Shown here piece after piece: positions 8,557-16,759 of a stretch of 64,000 nucleotides of DNA (the stretch's first letter is position 1; each line of letters opens with the position of its first letter). A program made the translations under genes and the position numbers. Origin of the DNA: JBDTSW01 sp963807385 (GTDB lineage Bacteria > Actinomycetota > Thermoleophilia > Solirubrobacterales > 70-9). The notes beneath the pieces are model-generated. The model did not search any database and was not told the DNA's origin. It was given only the letters and a program-made list of their open reading frames with translations. The stretch is from positions 868,001-932,000 of the forward strand of contig CAWEBQ010000002.1 in assembly GCA_963807385.1 (NCBI GenBank), in the 5' to 3' direction.

Positions 8557-10229
8557 GGACCCGGAGATCCACCAACCGGCTTCCCAACTGGCTGCTGGGC
8601 CTGATCCTCGTGGTCGTGATCGGCTACGGCTCGTACGTCGCCTACACGAAGGAGCTTCCGTGGGCCGACCGCTTCGAGGTGAGCGCCGTATTCACCTCGC
8701 CCCAGAACATGCGAATCGGCACGCCGGTGCGGATCGCGGGAGCCAATGTAGGCGAGGTGACCGAGGTCGAGCTGGTTGGGGAGCCGGCGACCCACTCCGA
8801 CGGTGAGGAGCGCCCTGCCGTGCGCGTGACGATGGCGGTCTCCGACGAGGCGCTGCCACTGGCCGAGGACTCTGTGTTCAAGGTCCGGCCGCGCCTGTTC
8901 CTCGATGGCAACTACTTCGTTGACCTGTTCCCCGGCAGCCCGAGTGCCTCCGAAGTCACGGACGGACACACCTTCGGGCTCGACCAGACCGCACACTCGG
9001 TCCAGCTCGACCAGATACTGGGCGTGCTGGAGAGCGACGTCCGCGCAGACCTTCGCACGCTGTTCGACCAGTTCGGCAACGCGCTCACGCGCTACGGAGG
9101 CTCGGAGGGGTTGCGCAAGCTCTTCCGCAGCTCACCAACGGCGTACCGCTATACCGCCGAGGTGAGCGAGGCGCAGCTGGGGACCGAGCCCCGTGACCTG
9201 CGCGGTGTCATCCGGGGCCTCGGGAAGGTCCTCGGAGGGCTCAGCCGGGACGAACAGGCGCTGCGCGAGCTGATCACAAACCTGCGCGTGGTGACGGGCT
9301 CCTTCGCGGCGGAGGACGCGAAGCTGGGTCGCACGATCGAGCTGCTCCCGGACTTCCTGGAGCAGGGCGAGCCGACGTTCGAGCGGCTGAACGCGGCGCT
9401 TCCCTCGCTGCGCGCGTTCGCCCGCGAGGCGCTGCCGGGCGTGCGAAAGAGCGAGGAGGCGCTCCGGGCGCAACTGCCGATGCTCCAGGAGCTCCAGGCG
9501 CTGGTTTCCCGTCAGGAGCTTCGGGGCCTCGTCGCCCGCCTGCGCCCGACCGTGCCTCAGCTGACCCGTCTGGCGCGGGGCAACATCAAGCTGTTCACCC
9601 AGCAGCGGGCCTTCTCGTCCTGTTTCAACGAGGTGATCATTCCGTGGTCGAACTCGAAGGTGGAGCCCGTCGACCCCGGCGGGGTCTACCCGCTCGAGGT
9701 GGGCGGCCGCACCTTCGAGGAGACCGCGTACGGCTTCACCGGCAGCGCCTCCGAGAGCCGGTCGGGCGACGCGATGGGCCAGCACCTGCGCGTGCTCGGG
9801 GGCGGCGGTCCCAACCTCATCAAGTACCCGCCGGCGCCCGGGCGTGACGAGGCATTCGGGCTCGTCCCGTTCGAGGTGATAGGGACGATCCCCCGCCTGA
9901 ACGACTCTCAGAAGTCCGCATTTGAGCCCGACCGGCCGTGCGAGCGCCAGGAGCCCCCGAACCTCGAGGCCGGCGTTGGCTCGGCGCCGGAGCAGAGCCC
10001 GGCTCCACGAGCCGGAGCGCCGGATCTCGACCTAGCGAGCGGACCCGGCGCCGAGCGGCTTCGCTGGCTGTACTCCACCCTGGACGATCTCGATGGGCTT
10101 GCGGCCGCACTCGACGCCCGGGACACCAGGCGCGGAGCCGAGCAGACGATCGAGCGGGCCCAGGGCCTTGTCGACCGACTCGGGTTCACCGAGGTGGACG
10201 TGGCAGCAGCCGTCGAGGAGGCCGGCTGA
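8553..10229 (+). CDS. Mce family protein, fourth gene
   Basis: A 558-residue Mce subunit that starts with GTG in a GTGA overlap. The N-terminus is basic (RTRRSTNR), then a membrane segment spans about residues 13-31. The MlaD domain carries TPVRIAGANVGEVTEVEL and the later motif FKVRPRLFLDGNYFVDLFPG. A coiled, Leu/Arg/Glu-rich helical region follows to about residue 350. The C-terminal tail is Pro/Ala-rich with a final helical segment. It is joined to the fifth gene by a one-base TGATG overlap. The motifs place it firmly in the family; equivalence to MceD or another lettered subunit is not assignable without alignment. Confidence 0.92.
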   Translation: MRTRRSTNRLPNWLLGLILVVVIGYGSYVAYTKELPWADRFEVSAVFTSPQNMRIGTPVRIAGANVGEVTEVELVGEPATHSDGEERPAVRVTMAVSDEALPLAEDSVFKVRPRLFLDGNYFVDLFPGSPSASEVTDGHTFGLDQTAHSVQLDQILGVLESDVRADLRTLFDQFGNALTRYGGSEGLRKLFRSSPTAYRYTAEVSEAQLGTEPRDLRGVIRGLGKVLGGLSRDEQALRELITNLRVVTGSFAAEDAKLGRTIELLPDFLEQGEPTFERLNAALPSLRAFAREALPGVRKSEEALRAQLPMLQELQALVSRQELRGLVARLRPTVPQLTRLARGNIKLFTQQRAFSSCFNEVIIPWSNSKVEPVDPGGVYPLEVGGRTFEETAYGFTGSASESRSGDAMGQHLRVLGGGGPNLIKYPPAPGRDEAFGLVPFEVIGTIPRLNDSQKSAFEPDRPCERQEPPNLEAGVGSAPEQSPAPRAGAPDLDLASGPGAERLRWLYSTLDDLDGLAAALDARDTRRGAEQTIERAQGLVDRLGFTEVDVAAAVEEAG

Positions 10230-11545
10230 TGTTGCGGATGGTTCGACTCCGAGATGCGGTGGCCGTGGTCGTGATGGCCACGATCGCCGTGGCGATCACC
10301 GGCTACATCCTCCAAGAACAGCGGATCAGGATCCCGATCCTGGAGGAGAAGCCCTTCGAGCTGAAGGCGGAGTTCGAGACCGCCCAGGCGGTCGTGCCGG
10401 GACAGGGGCAGACGGTTCGCATCGCCGGCGTGAGGGTGGGGGACGTCAAGGAGGTTGAGCTCGCCGACGGAGTGGGCATCGTGACCTTCGCGATCGACCG
10501 GGAGTACACGCCGATCTACACGGACGCGACAATCCTGATGCGCCCCTATACCGGGCTCAAGGACATGTTCTTCCAGCTCGATCCGGGGAGCAGGAACGCC
10601 GGGGAGTACGAGGAGGGCGACATGGTCCCCGTGGCCAACACGGCACCCGATGTCAACTTCCACGACATCCTCAGCGCGCTCGACGGTGAGACTCAGGCCT
10701 ACCTGCGCCTGCTGCTCGTCGGCGCCGGAAAGGGTCTCGAGGACCGCGACAAGGAGCTGGCGCGCCTGCTGGGCAAGCTCGGGCCGATCAACAGGAACCT
10801 CGCGACGCTGAACCGCACGGTGGCCGAGCGGAAGGGCGAGCTGGCACGATTCACGCACAACATGAACGTGCTCACCACGCGGGTCGGCGCAGCCGAGCAC
10901 GAGCTGACCAACCTCGTCGCCTCCGCCTCCCAGTACCTGGGCGAGATCGCCGGGGAGGACCCCGACCTGCGGCGGGTACTGCGCCTGCTGCCCGGCACCC
11001 TGAGCGAGGGACGCGAGGCGCTGATCTCGATGCGCAGGCTGGCGACGATCATGGGGCCGGCGTTCGAGGAGTTGCGCCCGTTCGCCCGCAACCTCGAGGG
11101 CCTCAACGATTCGAACACCAGGTTCGCCGGGATCGTGACGCCTGTGATCCGGGACGAGATCCGACCGTTCGTCCGGGAGGCACGCGCCCGGGTGCCCGAC
11201 ATCCGCCGCGGTGCGACTCGCTTCGCTGCCACAACCCCCCGCCTCGCGACCGCGTTCGGCAAGCTCAACCGGCTCGCGAACACGGCCGCGTACAACCGCG
11301 GAGGGGCCGAGCCCGCCGGCGAACCCGGCCGCGACGAGGGCTACCTCTACTGGGCCAGCTGGCTCGCCCACAACACGTCGCACCTCTTCTCCTCCGGCGA
11401 CGGGAACGGGTTCTACCGCCGGATCTATCTGACGATGGGCTGCGACCAGGTCAAGGCCCTGGTTGATGACCCGCACCCGGCCGTCAAGGAGTTCAACCAG
11501 ATCGTCAGTGGCTTCACCGACCCAGTGATCGCGGCGGTCTGCTGA
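10229..11545 (+). CDS. Mce family protein, fifth gene (shortest)
   Basis: This 438-residue product is the shortest of the set. Residues about 8-29 form the membrane anchor. The MlaD core reads GQTVRIAGVRVGDVKEVEL, and a second MlaD strand pair is MRPYTGLKDMFFQLDPG. The helical region runs to about residue 360, and the short C-terminus lacks the low-complexity tails of its neighbours. The ATG at 10229 overlaps the previous stop as TGATG. A second ATG nine bases on is possible but would lose the coupling. There is no lipobox, unlike the MceE lipoproteins of mycobacteria. Confidence 0.92.
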   Translation: MLRMVRLRDAVAVVVMATIAVAITGYILQEQRIRIPILEEKPFELKAEFETAQAVVPGQGQTVRIAGVRVGDVKEVELADGVGIVTFAIDREYTPIYTDATILMRPYTGLKDMFFQLDPGSRNAGEYEEGDMVPVANTAPDVNFHDILSALDGETQAYLRLLLVGAGKGLEDRDKELARLLGKLGPINRNLATLNRTVAERKGELARFTHNMNVLTTRVGAAEHELTNLVASASQYLGEIAGEDPDLRRVLRLLPGTLSEGREALISMRRLATIMGPAFEELRPFARNLEGLNDSNTRFAGIVTPVIRDEIRPFVREARARVPDIRRGATRFAATTPRLATAFGKLNRLANTAAYNRGGAEPAGEPGRDEGYLYWASWLAHNTSHLFSSGDGNGFYRRIYLTMGCDQVKALVDDPHPAVKEFNQIVSGFTDPVIAAVC

Positions 11546-13143
11546 TGGAGAAGCAGGCCCCTTCCATCATCCGGATCCTGATCGCAGCGGGCTTCACGCT
11601 GTCGTGCATCGGGCTGATCCTGTTCCTGTGGATCGCCTTCGGGGGCCCGCTGCCCCTGGCGCCCGAGAAGTACCGTTTTACGGCCTACTTCCCCGAGGCG
11701 ACGCAGCTCGCACGCGAGGCAGACGTGCGGATCGGCGGCGTCACCGTGGGCAAGGTCAAGGAGATCGGGCTCGCGCCGGCCGACGAGCGCCTCGACGGCA
11801 ACGACGTTGCGGCTGCCCTGATCGAGCTCGCGCCGGAGTTCGCGCCGATCTCGAAGGACGCACGCGCGATCCTGCGCCAGAAGACCGTCGTGGGAGAGAC
11901 CTACGTGGAGCTGACCTCCGGGACGGAGCCCGGATCCGAGGATGGGCCGTTGCTCGCGTCGGTCTCCCACGGAGAGGCCGTGGACCTGCCCGAGGACGTG
12001 GAACCCCTCGGAGAGCCGCTCGAGGAGGACGGCAGCCTTGGGGTCCAGCGAACTCAGGAGGCGACCCAGATCGACGAGATCTTCAACGCCCTGGATGAGG
12101 AGACGCGTGAGGCGTTCCAGCGCTGGCAGCAGAGCGCGGCCGTCGCGATCCGCGACCGCGGGCTGGCTCTGAACGACGCGTTGGGGAACCTGGCGCCGTT
12201 CATCACCGATGCCAGCGACACCCTTGAGATCCTCGCCGGGCAGGAGGAGGCGCTGCGAGGCCTGGTGCGCGACACGGGCATCACCTTCGAGGCGCTCTCG
12301 GAGCGCCGGGACGAGCTGACGTTGGCGATCAAGGGACAGAAGAACACGTTCGAGGGGCTGGCTGCCGAGGACGAGGCACTGGCGGAGACCTTCCAGATCC
12401 TGCCCACGTTCCACCGCGAGACCCGGGCGACGCTGGAGCGGGTGGACGACTTCCGCCAGGACGCCGACCCGCTGATCCGCGATCTGATCCCGGTCGCGAA
12501 GGAGCTGAGCCCGACGCTCCACCACGTCCGGCGGCTTGCCCCCGAGCTGCGCGAGCTGTTCGCCGACCTCGACGTGCTCTACCGCGTCTCGCGTCGCGGC
12601 CTTCCGGCGCTTCGCGATGTGCTCGACGGCCTCCGCCCGGTCCTGGCCAGGCTCGACCCGTTCCTCGCCAATATCAACCCGCTGCTGCGATACCTGGCCT
12701 CGCAGAAGTCCACGATCACCGACTTCCTCGCGGGGCCGTCGGTCGGGCTCTCGGGCGCCGCCGACGGGCTGCCGGGCGACCCGGCGCCGCGGCACTTCCT
12801 GCGCCAGCTCACGGTCTCGGGCACCGAGACCACCTCAATCCATCCGGCGCGGCTCGCCACCAACAGGGGCCATGGCTACGTCGCCGACGGGGTCCTGAAC
12901 GGCTTCAGCGCGGCGACCAAGGGAATCTTCCCGAACTTCGACTGCAAGAACACCGACTACAACCCCGGAGTCCAGGATCCCGACGAGGAGGAGATCGTCA
13001 AGGGCGAGAGCGTTCCGGGAATCAACATGGGCAACCCACCCGACGTCCGCTTCGCCCCATGCTTCATCGGGGGAGCTTGGCCGGACTCCCGCTACGGCGG
13101 CTTCGGTGACTTCCGGGCCCCGACGCTCTTCCAGGACCCGTAG
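11545..13143 (+). CDS. Mce family protein, sixth and last gene
   Basis: A 532-residue Mce subunit that closes the operon. One membrane segment (about residues 11-31) is followed by the MlaD domain with READVRIGGVTVGKVKEIGL and LRQKTVVGETYVELTSG. A long helical region (about 150-400) then leads to a C-terminus with Cys and aromatic residues. The start overlaps the fifth gene by one base (TGATG). The stop is only 3 bp from the 3' end of era on the other strand, with no visible hairpin terminator between these converging operons. Six mce genes fit the one-of-each hexamer model known for mycobacterial Mce complexes, but the usual permease and ATPase genes are missing from this locus. Confidence 0.92.
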   Translation: MEKQAPSIIRILIAAGFTLSCIGLILFLWIAFGGPLPLAPEKYRFTAYFPEATQLAREADVRIGGVTVGKVKEIGLAPADERLDGNDVAAALIELAPEFAPISKDARAILRQKTVVGETYVELTSGTEPGSEDGPLLASVSHGEAVDLPEDVEPLGEPLEEDGSLGVQRTQEATQIDEIFNALDEETREAFQRWQQSAAVAIRDRGLALNDALGNLAPFITDASDTLEILAGQEEALRGLVRDTGITFEALSERRDELTLAIKGQKNTFEGLAAEDEALAETFQILPTFHRETRATLERVDDFRQDADPLIRDLIPVAKELSPTLHHVRRLAPELRELFADLDVLYRVSRRGLPALRDVLDGLRPVLARLDPFLANINPLLRYLASQKSTITDFLAGPSVGLSGAADGLPGDPAPRHFLRQLTVSGTETTSIHPARLATNRGHGYVADGVLNGFSAATKGIFPNFDCKNTDYNPGVQDPDEEEIVKGESVPGINMGNPPDVRFAPCFIGGAWPDSRYGGFGDFRAPTLFQDP

Positions 13144-13146
13144 GTA

Positions 13147-14052
13147 CTACTCGATTCCCAGCCGGTCGAGCGCGCCGTCGTCGCGGCGCCAGTGGTCCCG
13201 GACCCGGACCTCGATGTCGAGGAAGACCTGGCCGCCCAGCTCGCTCTCGACCTCGCCGCGGGCGCCGGTCCCGATCTCGCGGATCATCTGGCCGCCCTTG
13301 CCGATCAGGATCCCCTTCTGGGACTGGTTCTCGACCCAGACCTGCGCGGTGACGTCGCGGAGCCCATCATCGCGTTCGCTCACGTCCGTCACCACGACCT
13401 CGACCGCGTGCGGGATCTCCTGGCGAGTGCGCTTCAGAACCTGCTCGCGAATCAGCTCCGCCAGGTGGAGCTCGCTGGGCCTGTCAGTTCGCTCCTCCGG
13501 CGGGTAGAGCAGTGGGCCCTCCGGGACGAGCTCCGCCAGTCTCCCGGCCAGCGCTTCAAGCCCCTCGCCCGTGCGCGCACTGACCGGGAAGACTTCATCG
13601 ACCGCCTTCAGCTCGGCGACCGCGGCGAGGACCTCGGTGACCTCGCCGGGCCCGACCCGGTCGATCTTGTTGACGGCGCAGACGACCGGCGCGCCCGCGT
13701 CGGCGCCCGATCGCGCGCCGAGGATCGCGTTGGCGATGAAGCGATCGCCCGGGCCGACCCCCTGCTCGGCGTTCACAAGGACGAGCACGACGTCGGCGTC
13801 GGCGAGCTCATGCTCGACCCGGCGCTGCATCCGCTGCGTGAGGCGGTCGCGCGGTCGCTGCACTCCGGGAAGATCCACCAGCACGAGCTGCCAGTCATGC
13901 GCGGGGCCGGTGGCGATGCCGCGTACCGCGCGGCGGGTCGTCTGCGGGCGGTCGGAGACGATCGCGACCTTGGTTCCGACGACCGCGTTGACGAGCGTGG
14001 ACTTGCCGACGTTCGGGCGTCCGGCGAGACCGACGAAGCCCGCGCGGCTCAC
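13147..14052 (-). CDS. era: GTPase Era
   Basis: Era is an essential GTPase that binds 16S rRNA and assists small-subunit maturation. The 301-residue protein has the G1 loop GRPNVGKST at residues 11-19, the switch motif PQTTRR, the G3 box DLPG near residue 60 and NKID near 130. A C-terminal KH RNA-binding domain contains GILIGKGGQMIREIG. The length is normal for the family. It starts with GTG in a GTGA overlap with ybeY, so the two ribosome-maturation genes are coupled, and it is the last gene of the operon that begins at hrcA or yqeY. Confidence 0.98.
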   Translation of the reverse strand: MSRAGFVGLAGRPNVGKSTLVNAVVGTKVAIVSDRPQTTRRAVRGIATGPAHDWQLVLVDLPGVQRPRDRLTQRMQRRVEHELADADVVLVLVNAEQGVGPGDRFIANAILGARSGADAGAPVVCAVNKIDRVGPGEVTEVLAAVAELKAVDEVFPVSARTGEGLEALAGRLAELVPEGPLLYPPEERTDRPSELHLAELIREQVLKRTRQEIPHAVEVVVTDVSERDDGLRDVTAQVWVENQSQKGILIGKGGQMIREIGTGARGEVESELGGQVFLDIEVRVRDHWRRDDGALDRLGIE

Positions 14053-14411
14053 CGCAGCCCCCCCAGCACCGAGGCCTGAAGCGCGAGCATCTCGCCCGAG
14101 TCGGTCTCGTGGTTGTAGCCGCAGAGATGGAGCACCCCATGGACGACCGCCTCGGGCATATCTGTGGTGTGCTGCGGGCAGATCACGACGTCGCCCAGCT
14201 CACGCGGGCCGGCGACCTCATCGGGCCCGTCGATCGGGAACGAGAGCACGTCGGTCGGCTCGTCGCGGCCCCGATGCTCTCGATTGAGCTCGCGGATCCG
14301 CTCGGCGCCGACCAACTCGAGCCCGAGGTGGCCATCGTCGATTCCCGCGGCCGCGAGCGCCGCCGTCGCCGCGTCGCGCAGCTCCGGTGGCACGTCGCGC
14401 AGGTCGATCAA
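14049..14411 (-). CDS. ybeY: Endoribonuclease YbeY, 16S rRNA maturation
   Basis: YbeY is a zinc-dependent RNase that matures the 16S rRNA 3' end and takes part in ribosome quality control. The zinc site is complete: HGVLHLCGYNHE supplies H91, H95 and H101. The family signature TDVLSFP lies at residues 53-59. At 120 residues it is shorter than the usual 150 or so, mainly at the N-terminus, but the catalytic core is intact. The start is TTG, overlapping the phoH stop as TTGA, and the end overlaps era. The phoH-ybeY-era order is widely conserved. Confidence 0.97.
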   Translation of the reverse strand: MIDLRDVPPELRDAATAALAAAGIDDGHLGLELVGAERIRELNREHRGRDEPTDVLSFPIDGPDEVAGPRELGDVVICPQHTTDMPEAVVHGVLHLCGYNHETDSGEMLALQASVLGGLR

Positions 14412-15367
14412 GGAGCCTTGTCGCCGTCGCGTTCCGCGTACTCTCCGTACGCGGCGACGATGCGCTGCACCAGCTGGTGGCGGACCACGTCGTCTGAACC
14501 GAAGCGCACGAAGCTGATGTCGCTGACGGCGGCGAGGATCTCTCCGACGACGATGAGGCCCGAACGCTGGTCGCGCGGCAGGTCGATCTGGGTGACGTCG
14601 CCGGTGACCACCATCCGGGAGCCGAACCCGAGCCGGGTCAGGAACATCTTCATCTGCTCCGGGCTCGTGTTCTGGGCCTCGTCGAGGATCACGAAGGCGT
14701 CGTTAATCGACCTTCCCCGCATGAACGCCAGGGGTGCGACCTCGATGACGTCGCGCTCGAGGTACGTGGCCACCTTCTCCGGGTCGAGCATGTCGTAGAG
14801 CGCGTCGAAGAGCGGGCGCAGGTAGGGGTCGACCTTGGCCTGGATGTCGCCGGGGAGAAACCCGAGGCGCTCGCCCGCCTCGACGGCCGGGCGGGTGAGG
14901 ATGATGCGGCTGACGTCGCGCGACTCGAGCGCCGCGACCGCGGCGGCGACCGCCAGGAAGGTCTTTCCGGTGCCGGCGGGGCCGATCCCGAACGTGATCG
15001 TGTTGGCGCGGATGGAGTCCACGTAGCGCTTCTGATTGACCGTCTTGGGCGCGACCTTGGTCGCCCGGTGGCTCCAGATCGTGTCCTCGAGAATCTCCGC
15101 GGCCCGCACCGGCTCGTCGGTTACACCGCTGACAACGTCGACGGTCGCCGGCGCCAGGTCGTGGCCGCGCTCGACCAGGCCGACGAGCTCGTCCACGATC
15201 GTCGTAGCATCGCGAACGTCGGCGTCAGCGCCGTCGAGCGTCAGGACGTTCCCACGGAGGAACACGTCGCAGCCAAGCCGGTCCTCCAGTTCGCGGAGGA
15301 CCGAGTCCTCCGAGCCCGCCAGCTCGGCTGCCGTGTCGTTGTCGAGGGTTAGCTGCCTACGGGCCAA
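14408..15367 (-). CDS. phoH: PhoH-like ATPase
   Basis: PhoH-like proteins are cytoplasmic P-loop ATPases linked to RNA metabolism. This 319-residue member has Walker A GPAGTGKT at 129-136 and Walker B FVILDEAQN with D229 and E230. The arginine-rich sensor segment GSRMVVTGDVTQIDLPRD follows. The N-terminal 100 residues resemble the KH-like region of the family. The start is TTG, 6 bp after yqeY, and the 3' end overlaps ybeY by 4 bp. Coupling to ybeY and era supports a role in rRNA processing. The family's exact biochemical task is not settled. Confidence 0.96.
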   Translation of the reverse strand: MARRQLTLDNDTAAELAGSEDSVLRELEDRLGCDVFLRGNVLTLDGADADVRDATTIVDELVGLVERGHDLAPATVDVVSGVTDEPVRAAEILEDTIWSHRATKVAPKTVNQKRYVDSIRANTITFGIGPAGTGKTFLAVAAAVAALESRDVSRIILTRPAVEAGERLGFLPGDIQAKVDPYLRPLFDALYDMLDPEKVATYLERDVIEVAPLAFMRGRSINDAFVILDEAQNTSPEQMKMFLTRLGFGSRMVVTGDVTQIDLPRDQRSGLIVVGEILAAVSDISFVRFGSDDVVRHQLVQRIVAAYGEYAERDGDKAP

Positions 15368-15373
15368 GGTGCT

Positions 15374-15805
15374 CTACGCGGCGAGGCGCTCCTTGACCAT
15401 GGCGCTGACTCGCTTGCCGTCGGCACGGCCCGCGACCTCGCCCATCGCAATCCCCATCGCCTTGCCCATGTCCTGCGGCCCGTCCGCGCCCGACTGCGCG
15501 ATCGCGCCGTCCACGAGCTCGCCCAGCTCGTCGTCGGAGAGCTCGGCGGGCATGTAGGCCTCGATCAGCTCGGCCTCGAAGCGCTCGGCGGCCGCGCGAT
15601 CCTCGGAGCCGCCATCGGTGTATGCCTCGGCAGCCTCGAGGCGCCGCTTGCGCTCGCGCCGGAGCACCGCGACCTCATCGTCGCCACCCTGCTTGAGATC
15701 CTTCTGGAGCGCGTCGGCAACGAGGCGCAGGGCGCTCACCCGGTCGCGCTCACCGGCCTTCATCGCCTGACGTGTGTCGGCCTGCACCTGTTCGAGAATG
15801 GCCAC
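15374..15805 (-). CDS. yqeY: GatB/YqeY domain protein
   Basis: A 143-residue YqeY protein. The family shares a helical tRNA-binding domain with the tail of GatB (Asp/Glu-tRNA amidotransferase), though the free-standing protein has no proven reaction. Typical features are AMKAGERDRVSALRLV near the start, EAELIEAYMPAELSD in the middle and the closing motif GKRVSAMVKERL. The start is GTG at 15805. TACCCT lies exactly 6 nt upstream, and a hairpin covers the start codon (15800-15826). It follows murI after 138 bp, the only real gap in this operon, so it probably has its own promoter and heads yqeY-phoH-ybeY-era. Confidence 0.94.
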   Translation of the reverse strand: MAILEQVQADTRQAMKAGERDRVSALRLVADALQKDLKQGGDDEVAVLRRERKRRLEAAEAYTDGGSEDRAAAERFEAELIEAYMPAELSDDELGELVDGAIAQSGADGPQDMGKAMGIAMGEVAGRADGKRVSAMVKERLAA

Positions 15806-15826
15806 GGGCTAAGGGTAGCCGTGGCC
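15800..15826 (-). promoter_or_regulatory. Leaderless promoter plus hairpin over the yqeY start
   Basis: GGCCACGG (15800-15807) pairs with CCGTGGCC (15819-15826); CTA/TAG inside adds three pairs around a bulged base. On the minus strand the -10-like TACCCT (15812-15817) sits 6 nt before the GTG start. The structure therefore combines a probable leaderless promoter with a dyad that could be an operator or occlude the start. The rest of the 15806-15943 gap holds a short tandem of GCGGTC units and nothing else recognisable. Confidence 0.4.
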
Positions 15827-15943
15827 GGCGGTCGCGCGGTCGCGCGGTCGCGATCACCGGCAGTCCAACCTCACCATCTCCTTGGACGGCACGACCGGGA
15901 CTCCGGGGGACGGAATGGCGTTCTCGGGGCACAGCAACGGCGC

Positions 15944-16759
15944 TCAGAGCTCAACCTGCTCGACCTCGCCCAGCGGCATCTGCAGGAAGCGCGTCCCGAG
16001 CTCGCGGAACGAGGCGACGTCGCCCGAGCAGAGGAAGCTGTAGGTGCCCTCGGCGCGCTCGTGGGCGTCGGCGCCGGCGGCCTCCAGCACGCGCTGGGCT
16101 GTCGCGGCGAGGGCGTGCCCTGCGGTGACGAGGCGGACGTCGCGGCCCAGGAAGCGCTGAAGCATCGGCGCGACGAGCGGGTAGTGGGTGCAGCCGAGGA
16201 TCACCGTGTCCACCCCGGCCTCCTGCAGCGGGGCGCAGGCGGCGCGCGCGGTTTCCATCACGCCCTCGTCGAACGGGAAGCCGTTCTGGATTATCGGCGC
16301 CAGCTCCGCCGACGCGACCTCGGTGATCTCGAGGTCGCCGCGCTGAGCCTCGAGCGCCCGCCGGTAGGCGCCGCGCTCGACGGTGGCCGGTGTCGCGAGG
16401 ACGCCGACGCGACCCGACGCCGTGATCGCGGCCGCGATCTCCGCCTCGGGCTCGATCACGGCGATGACCTCCACCCCGCGCTCGGCCGCAACCTCCCGGG
16501 CGGTCTCGTAGCCGGACGCGGCAGCGGAGTTGCACGCGACCACGACCAGCTTCGCCCCTCGGTCGAGAAGGAACTCGGTGTTCCGCGCGACGCACTCCCG
16601 CAGGTCCGCCTCGTTTCGGGTGCCGTACGGGAAGCGCGCCGAGTCGCCCAAATACACGTAGTCCTCCTCCGGAAGCGAGACGAGGAACTCGTGGAGGACG
16701 GTGAGGCCGCCCACGCCGGAGTCGAAGACGGCGATCGGGAGATCCCGCCTGTGGCTCAC
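15944..16759 (-). CDS. murI: Glutamate racemase
   Basis: MurI makes D-glutamate for peptidoglycan by a two-cysteine, cofactor-free mechanism. Both catalytic cysteines are present: C76 in VACNSAAASG and C190 in LGCTHYPL (with H192). The N-terminal signature FDSGVGGLT is at residues 12-20. The 271-residue length is normal. It starts with GTG in a GTGA overlap with prmA, so it is coupled to the heat-shock/ribosome operon upstream. Nothing suggests a second, moonlighting domain. Confidence 0.97.
   Translation of the reverse strand: MSHRRDLPIAVFDSGVGGLTVLHEFLVSLPEEDYVYLGDSARFPYGTRNEADLRECVARNTEFLLDRGAKLVVVACNSAAASGYETAREVAAERGVEVIAVIEPEAEIAAAITASGRVGVLATPATVERGAYRRALEAQRGDLEITEVASAELAPIIQNGFPFDEGVMETARAACAPLQEAGVDTVILGCTHYPLVAPMLQRFLGRDVRLVTAGHALAATAQRVLEAAGADAHERAEGTYSFLCSGDVASFRELGTRFLQMPLGEVEQVEL

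Noticed and set aside
11560..11640. Lipobox in the sixth Mce protein (TLSC)
   Set aside because: The Cys lies within the membrane helix and the -3 to -1 residues do not fit a lipobox.
9908..13000. Long minus-strand frames under the mce genes (for example 9908-11476 and 11425-12795)
   Set aside because: They mirror the plus-strand mce genes codon for codon in GC-rich DNA, have no recognisable domain, and the plus-strand genes are certain.
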